This document shows positions 42,224 through 53,453 of a stretch of 64,000 nt of DNA, piece after piece. A program made the position numbers and the translations under genes. Source of the stretch: Labilithrix sp. (GTDB lineage: Bacteria > Myxococcota_A > Polyangia > Polyangiales > Polyangiaceae); assembly GCA_019637175.1 (NCBI GenBank), contig JAHBWD010000030.1:1-64000 (forward strand), read 5' to 3'. Below the pieces are notes generated by a model. The model had not been told where the DNA came from, ran no database searches, and was given only the letters and a program-made list of their open reading frames with translations. Every line of letters begins with the position of its first letter. The stretch's first letter is position 1.

Positions 42224-44077
42224 GTGCGGAAGAGCTTGGTCGGGGTCCTCGCCGGCGTGTTGCTGGTGCTCTTCGGGTCGGGCGTCGCACAGGCGCAGAA
42301 GCCCACGTCGCAGACGACGGAGTATTCGCCGTACGAGCGCGAGACCATCAAGCGCGCGATCGAGGCGACGGGCCTCGTGATCGACCCTTCGCCCGAGGGA
42401 AAGATCGTCGAGCGCATCGACACCTTGCGGCTCGAGGTGCTCGAGGATCGCGATCCGATTCCCGAGGAGGTGCTCGGCGTCAAGACGCGCAAGCTCCTCA
42501 ACACGCTGCACTACACGTCGCGCGACTTCGTGATCCGCCGCGAGATGCTCGTCAAGGAGGGCGATCCCTACGTGCAGGTGCTCGTCGACGAGACGGCGCG
42601 CAACATGCGCTCGCGGATGCCGCTCCAGGTCTCGATCGTCATCATCGTCCCGGTCAAGGGGAGCGCGCCCGATCGCGTGGCGCTGCTCGTGATCGCCAAA
42701 GACATCTGGAGCCTTCGCCTCTCGTTCGACATGGCGGTGACGCCGGGCGGCCTCGAGAACTTCCTGCTCGTGCCCCAGGAGACGAACCTCTTCGGCTGGC
42801 ATCACACGGCGCAGACGCGCTTTCAGTATCAGCCGGAGACCCTGAGCTTCGGCGTGGGCTACGCGATCCCCCGCTTCGGCAAGTCATGGATCGGCGCATC
42901 TGCGTCGGTCGGGATCATCATCAACCAGCGAAGCGGCGAGCCGGAGGGCTCGACCGGCGGGATCTCGGTGGGGCAGGGCCTCTACTCGACGCGCACCGAG
43001 TGGGCGTGGGGCGCGGACGCGAGCTACGGCATCGGCGTCTCGCGCCGCTACGTCAACGCGCGCGTCGCGACCTTCGACTCTCGCGCGACGCCCGACGTGC
43101 TCGACAACATCCCGAACCAGTACCGGACGCGGTCGTCCAGTGGCTCCGTCGGCGTCACCCGATCGTTCGGGTGGGGTTTCAAGAACAACTTCAGCCTCAC
43201 GATGAACGCGTCGACGTCGGACTACGAGACGTTGGGCATTCCGGCGGGCGTCAACCCCGACGCGCAGGCCGACTTCGTGAACCGCTTCATCCCGCGCGGC
43301 GAGTCGCGCGTCTTTCCGCGCCTCTCGTGGGCGACGTTCACCACGAACTTCCTCCGGACGCTCGACATCAACACCCTCGCGCTCCAGGAGGACTACCGCC
43401 TGGGCCACGACATCAGCGCGTCGATCTATCCCGTGTCGAGGGCGCTCGGCTCCACGCGCGATCTCGTGGGCGTGAGCGGCAAGGTCGGCTACGCGCTCCC
43501 GCTCGGCGACGGCCTCGTGGGCGCGAGCGTCTCGACCTTCGCCGAGACGTGCCTCGACGCGTGCGACACCGTCGAGAAGGGATCGCTCAGCGACGCGTCG
43601 GTCGGCGCCTCCTTCGGCGCGGTCACGCCGCGCGTCGGCTTCGGCCGCTTCGTCATGAACATGTCGTTCAGCAACCGCTATCGCAACTACCTGCGCGCGC
43701 GGACGTTCACCGGCGGCGACGACCGGCTCCGCGGCTACCCGTCGAACTACTTCTTCGGCAAAGACACCGTCTTCTACAACCTCGAGTTCCGCACGAGCGC
43801 CGTTCGCCTCCTCTCGGCCGCGTTCGGCGCGGTCGCGTTCTACGACGCAGGCGACGCGTTCAACGGCACGGGGTTCCCGAACCAGTTCAACGCGCTCCGC
43901 GCGAAGCAGTCGCTCGGATTCGGCGTGCGCGCGCTCTTCCCCCAGGTCAACCGCCTCGTGTTCCGCGCCGACCTCGCGTTTCCCCTGCGCCGCGGGCCGT
44001 TCCCGGAGACGGGCATCCCCACGCAAGTGGATCCGGTGGGCTTCTTCTTCGCTTTCGATCAGGCGTTTTCGCCCTGA
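42224..44077 (+). CDS. Omp85-family outer-membrane beta-barrel protein (BamA/TamA-like)
   Basis: 617 residues. GTG 42224 is chosen because it gives signal peptide MRKSLVGVLAGVLLVLFGSG ending AQA; an ATG at 42179 is a possible extension. A short POTRA-like region (~60-190: IDTLRLEVLEDRDPIPEEVL; VQVLVDETARNMRSRM) precedes the barrel, whose strands alternate aromatic and small residues. The hallmark of the Omp85 barrel loop, LRGYPSNYFFG, is near 500, and the last strand ends in Phe-rich VGFFFAFDQAFSP. Family role: insertion or secretion of proteins at the outer membrane. The single-POTRA shape suggests a specialised paralogue, not BamA itself. Confidence 0.85.
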   Translation: MRKSLVGVLAGVLLVLFGSGVAQAQKPTSQTTEYSPYERETIKRAIEATGLVIDPSPEGKIVERIDTLRLEVLEDRDPIPEEVLGVKTRKLLNTLHYTSRDFVIRREMLVKEGDPYVQVLVDETARNMRSRMPLQVSIVIIVPVKGSAPDRVALLVIAKDIWSLRLSFDMAVTPGGLENFLLVPQETNLFGWHHTAQTRFQYQPETLSFGVGYAIPRFGKSWIGASASVGIIINQRSGEPEGSTGGISVGQGLYSTRTEWAWGADASYGIGVSRRYVNARVATFDSRATPDVLDNIPNQYRTRSSSGSVGVTRSFGWGFKNNFSLTMNASTSDYETLGIPAGVNPDAQADFVNRFIPRGESRVFPRLSWATFTTNFLRTLDINTLALQEDYRLGHDISASIYPVSRALGSTRDLVGVSGKVGYALPLGDGLVGASVSTFAETCLDACDTVEKGSLSDASVGASFGAVTPRVGFGRFVMNMSFSNRYRNYLRARTFTGGDDRLRGYPSNYFFGKDTVFYNLEFRTSAVRLLSAAFGAVAFYDAGDAFNGTGFPNQFNALRAKQSLGFGVRALFPQVNRLVFRADLAFPLRRGPFPETGIPTQVDPVGFFFAFDQAFSP

Positions 44078-44116
44078 TCGCGCGCAGACGGCGCCAACCC
44101 GCTATTCTTCCAAGCG

Positions 44117-45421
44117 ATGCTCGCGCGGCGGTTCAGTCGGGTCGCGATCGCGGCCGCGGCGATCGGGTGCAACGCGCTGACCGGCGTGTCCGATTTGTCG
44201 ACCGTCGACGACGCGGGCGCGCCCCCGGTGACGATCGATCGCGACGCGGGCGCAGACGTCGCGCCGGCGCCGCTCACGGGGTTTCGCTATCGGCGTGCGC
44301 TCGCGCTCGTCTCCGACGCGCCGGCGACGCTCGTCGACGAGCCCGTCCTCGTCGTGCTTCCTCGGGGATTCGACGCCGGTCACGCGCAGGCGACGGGCGC
44401 CGATCTTCGCTTTCGGATGGTCGGTGGATCGAGCGATCTCCCGCACTACGTCGAGGCTTGGCCCGACGAAGGCGACAAGCTCGTGTGGGTCAAGGTGCCG
44501 TCGGTGCCCCAAGGCGCGAGCACGATCCACCTCCTCTACGGAAACGCAGCGGCGAGCGCGATCTCGAGCTTCGAGGCGACGTTCCCTCGCGCGCTGCGCA
44601 CCGCGGGTGGGGGCGCCGGCAACGTGACGGCGACCGACGATCTCGATCTCGACTGGTTCGAGCTCCGCGCGGGCGACACGCTGACCCTCCCCGCGTCGAA
44701 GCTGCTCCAGATCAAGGCGCGCCGGGTGATCGTCGCGGGCAACGTCGACGGCGTCGGCCGCGGCTTCGCCGGAGGCGCCGGCGGTTTGGGCGGGCAGGGC
44801 CCGGGAGGCGGACAGGCGCTCGCGGGATCGGGCGCCGGCGGCGGCGGGCACGGCGGCAGCGGCGGCGCCGGCGGCGCCGACCAGGGGGCGGGCGGCGCGG
44901 CGGGCCCCGTCGTGGGCACGCCCACCGGCGACGACATCGCGATGGGATCCGGCGGCGGCGCGTCGCCGAACCGCGCGGGCGGCGCGGGCGGAGGCGCGAT
45001 CTCGATCGTCGCGTGGAGGGCGACCGTGAGCGGCGCGATCCGCGTGAACGGTACGGCGGGCATCGGCGGCGCCAACGGGCAGTGCGGCGGCGGCGGATCC
45101 GGCGGCGGCATCCTCGTCGCCGCGCGAGATCTCGACATGACCGCGGCCGCGCTCGAGGCGAACGGCGGCGAAGCGGGCCCGCCGCTCAACGCCGCCGCCG
45201 ACGGGGGCGGCGGAGGCGGAGGCGGTCGCATCAAGGTCCGCCGTCGAGCGAGCGGCAGCTACGTGGCGCCGGCGACGATGACGGTGGCCTTCGGCACGGC
45301 GAGCGCCGGCCTCGGCCCCCGAGGCGCGCCCGGCAACGCGGGCACCGTCGACGTCGATTCGTCGTCGATGCTCGCGAAGGGCGTGGAGGTGTCGCTCGGC
45401 GAGGAGGAGAAGGTCGAGTAG
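44117..45421 (+). CDS. Gly-rich lipoprotein with DUF2341 domain
   Basis: 434 residues. Signal peptide MLARRFSRVAIAAAAIGC (lipobox AIGC). Residues ~50-165 fit DUF2341, a beta-sandwich ligand-binding module (RYRRALALVSD; LVVLPRGFDAGHAQATGADL; HLLYGNAAA). Residues ~185-400 form a Gly/Ala-rich beta-helix-like region (LLQIKARRVIVAGNVDG; long GGAGG runs; AISIVAWRATVSGAIRVNG). Such proteins are extracellular or surface-bound in myxobacteria. Its stop is one base from the convergent lon stop. Confidence 0.75.
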   Translation: MLARRFSRVAIAAAAIGCNALTGVSDLSTVDDAGAPPVTIDRDAGADVAPAPLTGFRYRRALALVSDAPATLVDEPVLVVLPRGFDAGHAQATGADLRFRMVGGSSDLPHYVEAWPDEGDKLVWVKVPSVPQGASTIHLLYGNAAASAISSFEATFPRALRTAGGGAGNVTATDDLDLDWFELRAGDTLTLPASKLLQIKARRVIVAGNVDGVGRGFAGGAGGLGGQGPGGGQALAGSGAGGGGHGGSGGAGGADQGAGGAAGPVVGTPTGDDIAMGSGGGASPNRAGGAGGGAISIVAWRATVSGAIRVNGTAGIGGANGQCGGGGSGGGILVAARDLDMTAAALEANGGEAGPPLNAAADGGGGGGGGRIKVRRRASGSYVAPATMTVAFGTASAGLGPRGAPGNAGTVDVDSSSMLAKGVEVSLGEEEKVE

Positions 45422-45422
45422 C

Positions 45423-47816
<2,394 letters not shown>

Positions 47817-47871
47817 TCTTCGGGTCTCCAGTGAGCTCGGCCCGCCTGACGGAGGGCCGATGATCGAACGA

Positions 47872-47894
47872 TGAACAAAAACTAAGTTCGTTCA
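47872..47894. promoter_or_regulatory. Operator-like site upstream of lon
   Basis: TGAACAAAA at one end and TCGTTCA at the other, 23 bases long, with outer inverted arms TGAAC/GTTCA. It is identical in 19 of 23 positions to the site at 48708-48730 in front of tetR, and both continue with CC-R-TTC. Its position 56 bases before the lon start fits operator function. Confidence 0.7.
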
Positions 47895-48007
47895 CCGTTC
47901 CGTCAACAGCCCTCGGCGCTCGCGTGCGCCGTCGTGCGCGCGCGCAACGCTTCGGCGCGCGTGGACATCGAAGAGGATCGGGCGCGCCGTCGGCGCGATC
48001 GGCGCGA

Positions 48008-48688
48008 TCAGCGCGAGGAGCGCGAGCGTCGGCGTCGCGCGAGCGTGCGCGCGGCGCGCTTGGGCGCGGGCGCCGGAGGCCGCTCGTCGTCGGCGTCGGG
48101 ATCCGTGCGCGACATGAGACCGAGCAAGAGCAGGCGGCCCATCTCGCGCGCCAGGCGCGCGCCCTCTTCGGGACGCTCCTCGAAGAGCCACGGCGGCGAG
48201 AGCGTCGCGTACGCGCGCTGGATGAGCGCGGCCGCGCGCGCGGTGTCGACGCTCGCGATCTCGTAGCTGGCTCGCGCTTGGTCGAGGAGCATCTGGAAGA
48301 GCGCGCGCTCCTCTTCGCGGAAGCGCGCGTGCACGGCCTTGACCGTGTCGGTCTTGCAATGGACGAGCTCGCACGCGTGCTGGCCTTCGCTGGCGAGCTT
48401 CTGGAAAGTGGCGACGCGCGCCTCGAGCACGCCGGTGAGGCGCTCGGAGAAGCTCTCGCCGCTGCGCGCGTCGGCGACGCGGCGCATGGCGTCGAGCACG
48501 CGGACGTGCGTGCTCGACGAGAGCTCTTCGACGATCGCCTCCTTCGAAGGAAACTCGAGGTACACGGTGCCGACGCCGACCTCGGCCTCGCGCGCGATGT
48601 CCGCGATCGTGGTCTTGGCGTGGCCGTAGTGACGGAAGAGTCGCGCCGCGCAGTCGAGGATCGCCCGGCGTCGCTCCGCGGTCGTCAT
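48008..48688 (-). CDS. TetR-family transcriptional regulator
   Basis: 226 residues. N-terminal helix-turn-helix typical of TetR: RRAILDCAARLFRHYG, TTIADIAREAEVGVGTVY, YLEFPSKEAIVEEL. C-terminal ligand-binding domain helical with Leu/Ala-rich helices and a basic tail (KRAARTLARRRRSRSSR). It probably represses its own promoter and lon, since both have the matching 23-base site. The ligand is unknown. The gene lies upstream of lon on the same strand, 191 bases apart with a second promoter-like region between. Confidence 0.9.
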   Translation of the reverse strand: MTTAERRRAILDCAARLFRHYGHAKTTIADIAREAEVGVGTVYLEFPSKEAIVEELSSSTHVRVLDAMRRVADARSGESFSERLTGVLEARVATFQKLASEGQHACELVHCKTDTVKAVHARFREEERALFQMLLDQARASYEIASVDTARAAALIQRAYATLSPPWLFEERPEEGARLAREMGRLLLLGLMSRTDPDADDERPPAPAPKRAARTLARRRRSRSSR

Positions 48689-48707
48689 CGTGTCGAACAG
48701 ATTAGCA

Positions 48708-48730
48708 TGAACAAAAGCGAATCTCGTTCA
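48708..48730. promoter_or_regulatory. Operator-like site upstream of tetR
   Basis: Starts TGAACAAAA, ends TCGTTCA, 23 bases, arms TGAAC/GTTCA; near-copy of the site at 47872-47894. It lies 20 bases upstream of the tetR start codon, right for autoregulation. Confidence 0.7.
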
Positions 48731-48736
48731 CCATTC

Positions 48737-48778
48737 TCGTGGAAGAGAAGAGGAGAGAGGCGCGGAGGCGCGGGGCGT
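48737..48778. repeat. Second copy of the GAGAGGCGCGGAGGCGCGG element
   Basis: GAAGAGAAGAGGAGAGAGG followed by CGCGGAGGCGCGGGGCG resembles an arm of the inverted repeat at 39539-39610. It is placed directly after a stop codon (minus-strand gene ending at 48780), the same context as the first copy. Confidence 0.5.
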
Positions 48779-48779
48779 T

Positions 48780-50156
48780 TCAGGCCGACCAGCTCGCGAT
48801 GAGCTGCGCGCCGAAGCGCTGGCCGGCGTCGGCGAGGAGCACCTTGAGATCGCGGTTCTGCGCGAGCACGTCTGCGATCGCGTCGACGACGCGATCGATC
48901 TCCTTCGCGGTCACCGTGAGCGGCGGCGCGAGCTTGAGCACGTTCCACTGCTGCGACGCGGGCTGGCACACGATGCCTCGCTCGAGCAGGCGCACCGCGA
49001 GCCACTGGCCGAAGATGCGGCGGCTCAGGCCCTCGACGAGCGACGGCAAGAGCCGCCCGAGCAGGCCGCTCGCGCGCGTCGGGCCGAGCTCGATGCCGAC
49101 GAGCAGGCCGCGGCCGCGCACCGCCTTGACGAAGGGATGATCGCCGAGCTCGTCGCGGAGCCGCTCGAGCAAGAGCTCGCCGCGCTCGCGCGCCGCCTCG
49201 GCGAGGCCGTCGGTCTCGAGCGTCTCGAGCGTGGCGAGCGCGATGCGGCAGCCGAGGGCGTTGCCGTACGTCGCGCCCTGGAGATCGAAGCGGTCCATGC
49301 GGCCGTAGGCGCGGTCGTGCACCTCTTCGGTCGTCAGCGTCGCCGACATCGGGACGATGCCGCCGCCGAGCGCCTCGCCGAGGACGAGCACGTCGGGGAC
49401 GAAGCCGTCGTGATCGTAGGCGAACATCTTGCCGGTGCGGCCGAGGCCCGTCTGGACCTCGTCGAGGACGAGGAGCGTGCCCGCCTTCTTGCACATCGCG
49501 TGCGCCTGGCGGAGGTAGTCGCCGCGCGGGACGACGACGCCCGCCTCGACCTGGATCGGCTCGACGACGAACGCCGCGGGCTTCTTCTCGTCGAGCGCCT
49601 TCGCGAGCGCGGCCAAGTCGTCGAACGGGATCTCGTAGCACTGGCCGACGAGCGGCTCGAACGGATCGCGGAGGCGGCCGTGACCGCTGATCGAGAGGCC
49701 GCCGATGCCGCTGCCGTGGAAGCCGCCGCGGCAGTGTACGAGCGGCTTTCGACGCGTCGCCGCCCGCGCGATCTTCAGCGCGGAGTCGATCGCCTCGCCC
49801 GCGGTGGCGCCGAGCAGCACGCGCGTGAGCGGCGCGGCGAGCTTCGCGAGCGCGGCGGCGAGATCGGCCGCCGGCGCCGAGACGCCCGCCTGCCCGAGGT
49901 TCGGAGGATCGTCGTCGAGGCCGTCGCGCAGGCGCTCGAGGAGCTTCGGCGGATTGTGACCGAGGTTCGCCGCGCCCGACGCCGCGAGGAAGTCGAGGTA
50001 CTCGTTGCCGTCGGTGTCCCAGAGCGACGTGCCCTTCGCGCGCGCCCACACGCGCCCGTAGCCGAACGCGCCGAGGACGTTCACCAGCGTGGGGTTCACG
50101 TGCGCGGCGTACTTCTGCGCGGCAGGATGGGACAGCCCCCTCATCGCGCGCAGCAT
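48780..50156 (-). CDS. Class III aminotransferase-fold protein lacking the PLP lysine
   Basis: 458 residues. Overall class III (ornithine/acetylornithine-type) aminotransferase: NEYLDFLAASGAANLGHNPP, GATAGEAIDSALKIAR, GGFHGSGIGGLSISGH, VVEPIQVEAGVVVP, DEVQTGLGRTGKMFAYDHDG. At the position where the family has the Schiff-base Lys (xxLGKxLxGG) the codon is GAG: VLVLGEALGGGIVPMSA. With Glu there, normal PLP catalysis is not expected. It may be a non-catalytic or altered-function member, or the base may be a sequence error (GAG for AAG). Start could also be ATG 50144. Confidence 0.82.
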   Translation of the reverse strand: MLRAMRGLSHPAAQKYAAHVNPTLVNVLGAFGYGRVWARAKGTSLWDTDGNEYLDFLAASGAANLGHNPPKLLERLRDGLDDDPPNLGQAGVSAPAADLAAALAKLAAPLTRVLLGATAGEAIDSALKIARAATRRKPLVHCRGGFHGSGIGGLSISGHGRLRDPFEPLVGQCYEIPFDDLAALAKALDEKKPAAFVVEPIQVEAGVVVPRGDYLRQAHAMCKKAGTLLVLDEVQTGLGRTGKMFAYDHDGFVPDVLVLGEALGGGIVPMSATLTTEEVHDRAYGRMDRFDLQGATYGNALGCRIALATLETLETDGLAEAARERGELLLERLRDELGDHPFVKAVRGRGLLVGIELGPTRASGLLGRLLPSLVEGLSRRIFGQWLAVRLLERGIVCQPASQQWNVLKLAPPLTVTAKEIDRVVDAIADVLAQNRDLKVLLADAGQRFGAQLIASWSA

Positions 50157-50182
50157 AGCCCCATCTCGAGGCTCGCGGGCGA

Positions 50183-51835
50183 TCAGAGGACGAGCGTCTC
50201 GACGTGCTCGCCCCAGACGTCGCGCAAGACGCCCGCGATCTCGCCCACGGTCGCCTCCGCTTTCACCGCGTCGAGGATGAACGGCACGAGATTGTCACGT
50301 CCGCGCGCGGCCGCGTCGACGCGACGCAGCGCCTCGGCGTGCTTCGTCGCGTCGCGCCGCGCGCGCACGGCCCGCACGCGCTCGACCTGATCGCGCTCGA
50401 TCTTCGGGTCGATCTTCATGACCTCGACCTCCGGCGCGTCTTGGATGAACTCGTTCACGCCGACGATGATGCGCTGCCTCTTCTCGATCTCGAGCTGGTA
50501 GCCGTACGCGCTGTTCTGGATCTCGCGCTGCGGGTAGCCCTGCTCGATGGCGGGCACCATGCCGCCGAGCTCGTCGATGCGCGCGAGGTATTTGTTCGCC
50601 TCGGCCTCGATGCGGTTCGTGAGCGACTCGATCGCGTACGCGCCGCCGAGCGCGTCGACGAAGTCGGCGACGCCCGACTCGTTGGCGACGATCTGCTGGG
50701 TGCGGAGCGCGATCGTCACTGCCTCGCTGGTCGGCAGGCCGAGCGCTTCGTCGTAGCTGTTCGTGTGGAGCGACTGACAGCCCCCGAGCACCGCGGCGAG
50801 CGCTTGGAGCGTCACGCGCACGACGTTGTTGAGCGGCTGCTGCGCGGTGAGCGTCATGCCCGCCGTTTGGCAGTGGAAGCGGAGCGCGCGCGCGCGATCG
50901 GTCTTCGCCCCGAAGCGCTCCTTCATGATCCGGCTCCACATCCGGCGCGCGGCGCGGAACTTCGCGACCTCTTCGATGACGTTGTTGTGGACGTTGAAGA
51001 AGAACGAGAGCTGGCCGGCGAACGCGTCGACGTCGAGGCCGGCGTCGATCGCCGCCTGCACGTACGTGATGCCGTCGGCGAGGGTGAACGCGACCTCTTG
51101 CACCGCGTCGCAGCCCGCCTCGCGGATGTGGTAGCCGCTGATCGAGATCGTGTTCCACGACGGGACGTCGGTGCGGCAGAACGCGAACACGTCGGTGATG
51201 AGGCGGATCGAAGGGCGCGGCGGGTAGATGTACGTCCCGCGCGCCATGTACTCCTTGAGGATGTCGTTCTGGATCGTCCCGCGGATCTTCGCGCGCGGGA
51301 CGCCTTGCTCCTCGGCCACCGCGATGTAGAGGCAGAGGAGCGTCGCCGCCGTCGCGTTGATCGTCATCGACGTCGAGATGCGGTCGAGCGGCAGCCCTCG
51401 GAGGAGCGTGCGCATGTCGTCGATCGAGTCGACGGCGACGCCCACGCGCCCGACCTCGCCGAGGCTGTTCGGATCGTCGGAGTCGCGGCCCATCTGCGTC
51501 GGCAGATCGAACGCGACCGAGAGGCCCGTTTGGCCCTGCGAGAGGAGGTAGTGATAGCGCTCGTTCGACTCGGCCGCGGTGCCGAAGCCGGCGTACTGCC
51601 GCATCGTCCAGAGGCGGCCGCGGTGCATGTTCGGCTGCACGCCGCGGGTGAACGGGGGGAAGCCCGGGAAGCCGAGGTCACGCGCGGGATCGAACCCCCC
51701 GAGATCGTCGGGGCCGTAGAGCGGCGCGACGTCGGCGCGGCCGGCGAGGTTGGGGACGCGCGGCCGAGGCTTGTCCTTCGCCTCCACCGCGGCGACCTTG
51801 CTCTGCCATGCTCGCTTGTCGTCGTCGTAGCCCAT
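50183..51835 (-). CDS. mcmA1: Methylmalonyl-CoA mutase, catalytic (alpha) chain without B12-binding domain
   Basis: 550 residues, the size of separate catalytic chains; the DxHxxG cobalamin domain must be on another protein. Family landmarks: TMRQYAGFGTAAESNERYHY with the Tyr typical of methylmalonyl-CoA (not isobutyryl-CoA) mutases, QTGLSVAFDLPTQMG, GTIQNDILKEYMARGTYIYP, PRPSIR (substrate-binding Arg), ISISGYHIREAG, TLTAQQPLNNVVRVTLQ and SLHTNSYDEALGLPTS. Interconverts succinyl-CoA and methylmalonyl-CoA. ATG 51835 shares one base with the stop of the upstream gene; GTG 51838 is an alternative with a GTGA overlap. Confidence 0.93.
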   Translation of the reverse strand: MGYDDDKRAWQSKVAAVEAKDKPRPRVPNLAGRADVAPLYGPDDLGGFDPARDLGFPGFPPFTRGVQPNMHRGRLWTMRQYAGFGTAAESNERYHYLLSQGQTGLSVAFDLPTQMGRDSDDPNSLGEVGRVGVAVDSIDDMRTLLRGLPLDRISTSMTINATAATLLCLYIAVAEEQGVPRAKIRGTIQNDILKEYMARGTYIYPPRPSIRLITDVFAFCRTDVPSWNTISISGYHIREAGCDAVQEVAFTLADGITYVQAAIDAGLDVDAFAGQLSFFFNVHNNVIEEVAKFRAARRMWSRIMKERFGAKTDRARALRFHCQTAGMTLTAQQPLNNVVRVTLQALAAVLGGCQSLHTNSYDEALGLPTSEAVTIALRTQQIVANESGVADFVDALGGAYAIESLTNRIEAEANKYLARIDELGGMVPAIEQGYPQREIQNSAYGYQLEIEKRQRIIVGVNEFIQDAPEVEVMKIDPKIERDQVERVRAVRARRDATKHAEALRRVDAAARGRDNLVPFILDAVKAEATVGEIAGVLRDVWGEHVETLVL

Positions 51836-52350
51836 CACCCGCCTCGTAGCGCGATCTCGATCTGCTGTCGCGAGACCGAGCCGGTCTCGTCGACCGAGTA
51901 GTCGTCGGCTTCGAACCGGAACGTGCGCGAGGCCGTGACGTCGGCCTTGCCGATCACGCGGAACGGGACGGTCGGCTGGGTGTACGTCTCGCGCAGCAGC
52001 TGGAGCGCGAGATCGACCGGGACGGTGACGGGGACCCGGACGGTCGTGGTCTGCTTCGAGGCGAGCCAGACGCCCTCGCCGCCGGGGCGGAAGTCGATGG
52101 GCAACGTGTAGCGATCGGCGAGGACGACCTGCCCGCGCATCGCGCGGATCGCGACGTCGTACGAGTTGGGGTTGTAGACGTCGACCACCATCGTCATGAC
52201 GACGCCGACGCTCGGCGGGAAGGCGACGCGAAAGCCGCTGATCTCCGCGCGGTTGAGGCGCATCGTGGGCTTGCTCACGCAGCCGGCCGTGAGCGCGGCG
52301 AAGAGCAAGAGGAGGAAACAGAAAGCAGCACGGACCGTTCGTCTCGGCAC
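51835..52350 (-). CDS. LEA14-like (WHy domain) lipoprotein
   Basis: 171 residues from GTG 52350, which gives the signal peptide MPRRTVRAAFCFLLLLFAALTAGC; the lipobox is TAGC. The rest fits the WHy/LEA14 beta-sandwich: MRLNRAEISGFRVAFPPSVG, VVMTMVVDVYNPNSYDVAIR, LPIDFRPGGEGVWLASKQTT, VRVPVTVPVDLALQLL. These proteins are linked to desiccation or envelope stress. Translationally linked to the mutase gene downstream. Divergent from the PRPP synthetase gene, 79 bases between starts. Confidence 0.82.
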   Translation of the reverse strand: MPRRTVRAAFCFLLLLFAALTAGCVSKPTMRLNRAEISGFRVAFPPSVGVVMTMVVDVYNPNSYDVAIRAMRGQVVLADRYTLPIDFRPGGEGVWLASKQTTTVRVPVTVPVDLALQLLRETYTQPTVPFRVIGKADVTASRTFRFEADDYSVDETGSVSRQQIEIALRGG

Positions 52351-52429
52351 GGACGCAAGCCTAGCACCGCGCGTCACCGCGCCCGAGAACGGAACGCGGC
52401 CGGCCGCGGCTTGTGCTCTAAATAGGGCC

Positions 52430-53353
52430 ATGTCGCGTCGCCTCTTGTTCTCCATTCCGACGTACGGCTACCTCGAGCCCGCGTTCCTCGCGGCCGGAGA
52501 CTTCGAGCAGGGCCAGACCGAGCGCCGCTACTTCCCGGACGGGGAGCGCTACCTCCGCATCCTGACCGATCTCTGGGGGCGCGACGTCGTCGTCCTCGGC
52601 GGCACGCCTTCCGACGTCGACGTGCTCGAGGTCTTCGACCTCGCGTCGGGCATCGCGCGCGCGGGCGCGCGATCGCTCGCGATCGTGATGCCGTACTTCG
52701 GCTACGCGACGATGGAGCGCGCCGTGCGCTCCGGCGAGGTCGTCGTCGCGAAGACGCGCGCGCGGCTCCTCTCGTCGATCCCGGCGCCCGAGGGCGGCAC
52801 GCGCGTCTTCCTGTTCGATCTCCACACCGACGGCATCGAGTTCTACTTCGACGATCGCGTCCTCACGCGCCACATCTACGGCGCGCCGGTCATCACGCAG
52901 AAGATCAAGGAGCGGATGGGCGACCAGGCCTTCGTGCTCGGCGCGTGCGACGCGGGGCGCGCCAAGTGGGTGCAGAGCCTCGCCCGCGATCTGCACGTCG
53001 AGCCCGCGTTCGTCTACAAGCGCCGCGACCCGCAGTCGGGCGGCACCGCGGTGACGGGCGTCAACGCCGACGTCCGCGGCCGCGAGGTCATGATCTACGA
53101 CGACATGATCCGCACCGGCTCCTCGCTCGTGCAGGCTGCGAAGGCGTACCTCGCCGCCGGCGCCACGAAGGTGCACGCGATCGCGAGCCACCTCGTGCTC
53201 CCCGGCGACGCGTACGACAAGCTGAAGGCGTCCGGCGTGCTCACGTCGATCATGGGCACCGACTCGCATCCGGGCAGCAGCAAGCTCCCGCCCGAAGACG
53301 TCGTGTCGATCGCGCCCCGCCTCGTCGAGTCGAGCGAGGCGGCCCACGTCTGA
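52430..53353 (+). CDS. prs: Ribose-phosphate diphosphokinase (PRPP synthetase) family
   Basis: 307 residues. Makes PRPP from ribose-5-phosphate and ATP for nucleotide, His and Trp synthesis. Two PRTase-type domains: FSIPTYGYLEPAFLAA and FPDGERYLRI at the N-terminus, VMPYFGYATMERAVRSGE (ATP-binding loop region), FLFDLHTDGIEFYFDD (the family signature region, normally DLHxxQIQGFF), flexible loop KRRDPQSGGTA, and PRPP loop MIYDDMIRTGSSL. Several positions differ from standard Prs (Gly-Ile-Glu for Gln-Ile-Gln), so this may be a second or divergent Prs. Confidence 0.88.
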   Translation: MSRRLLFSIPTYGYLEPAFLAAGDFEQGQTERRYFPDGERYLRILTDLWGRDVVVLGGTPSDVDVLEVFDLASGIARAGARSLAIVMPYFGYATMERAVRSGEVVVAKTRARLLSSIPAPEGGTRVFLFDLHTDGIEFYFDDRVLTRHIYGAPVITQKIKERMGDQAFVLGACDAGRAKWVQSLARDLHVEPAFVYKRRDPQSGGTAVTGVNADVRGREVMIYDDMIRTGSSLVQAAKAYLAAGATKVHAIASHLVLPGDAYDKLKASGVLTSIMGTDSHPGSSKLPPEDVVSIAPRLVESSEAAHV

Positions 53354-53453
53354 CCCTCGGACGAGAGCTCGCGCGGGCGAGACCAAGCTGAGCTACGGCG
53401 TCCGCCGAGGTCGCCCGCCGACCCGTCGACGCCTCGCGTGTTACCTTCACGGC

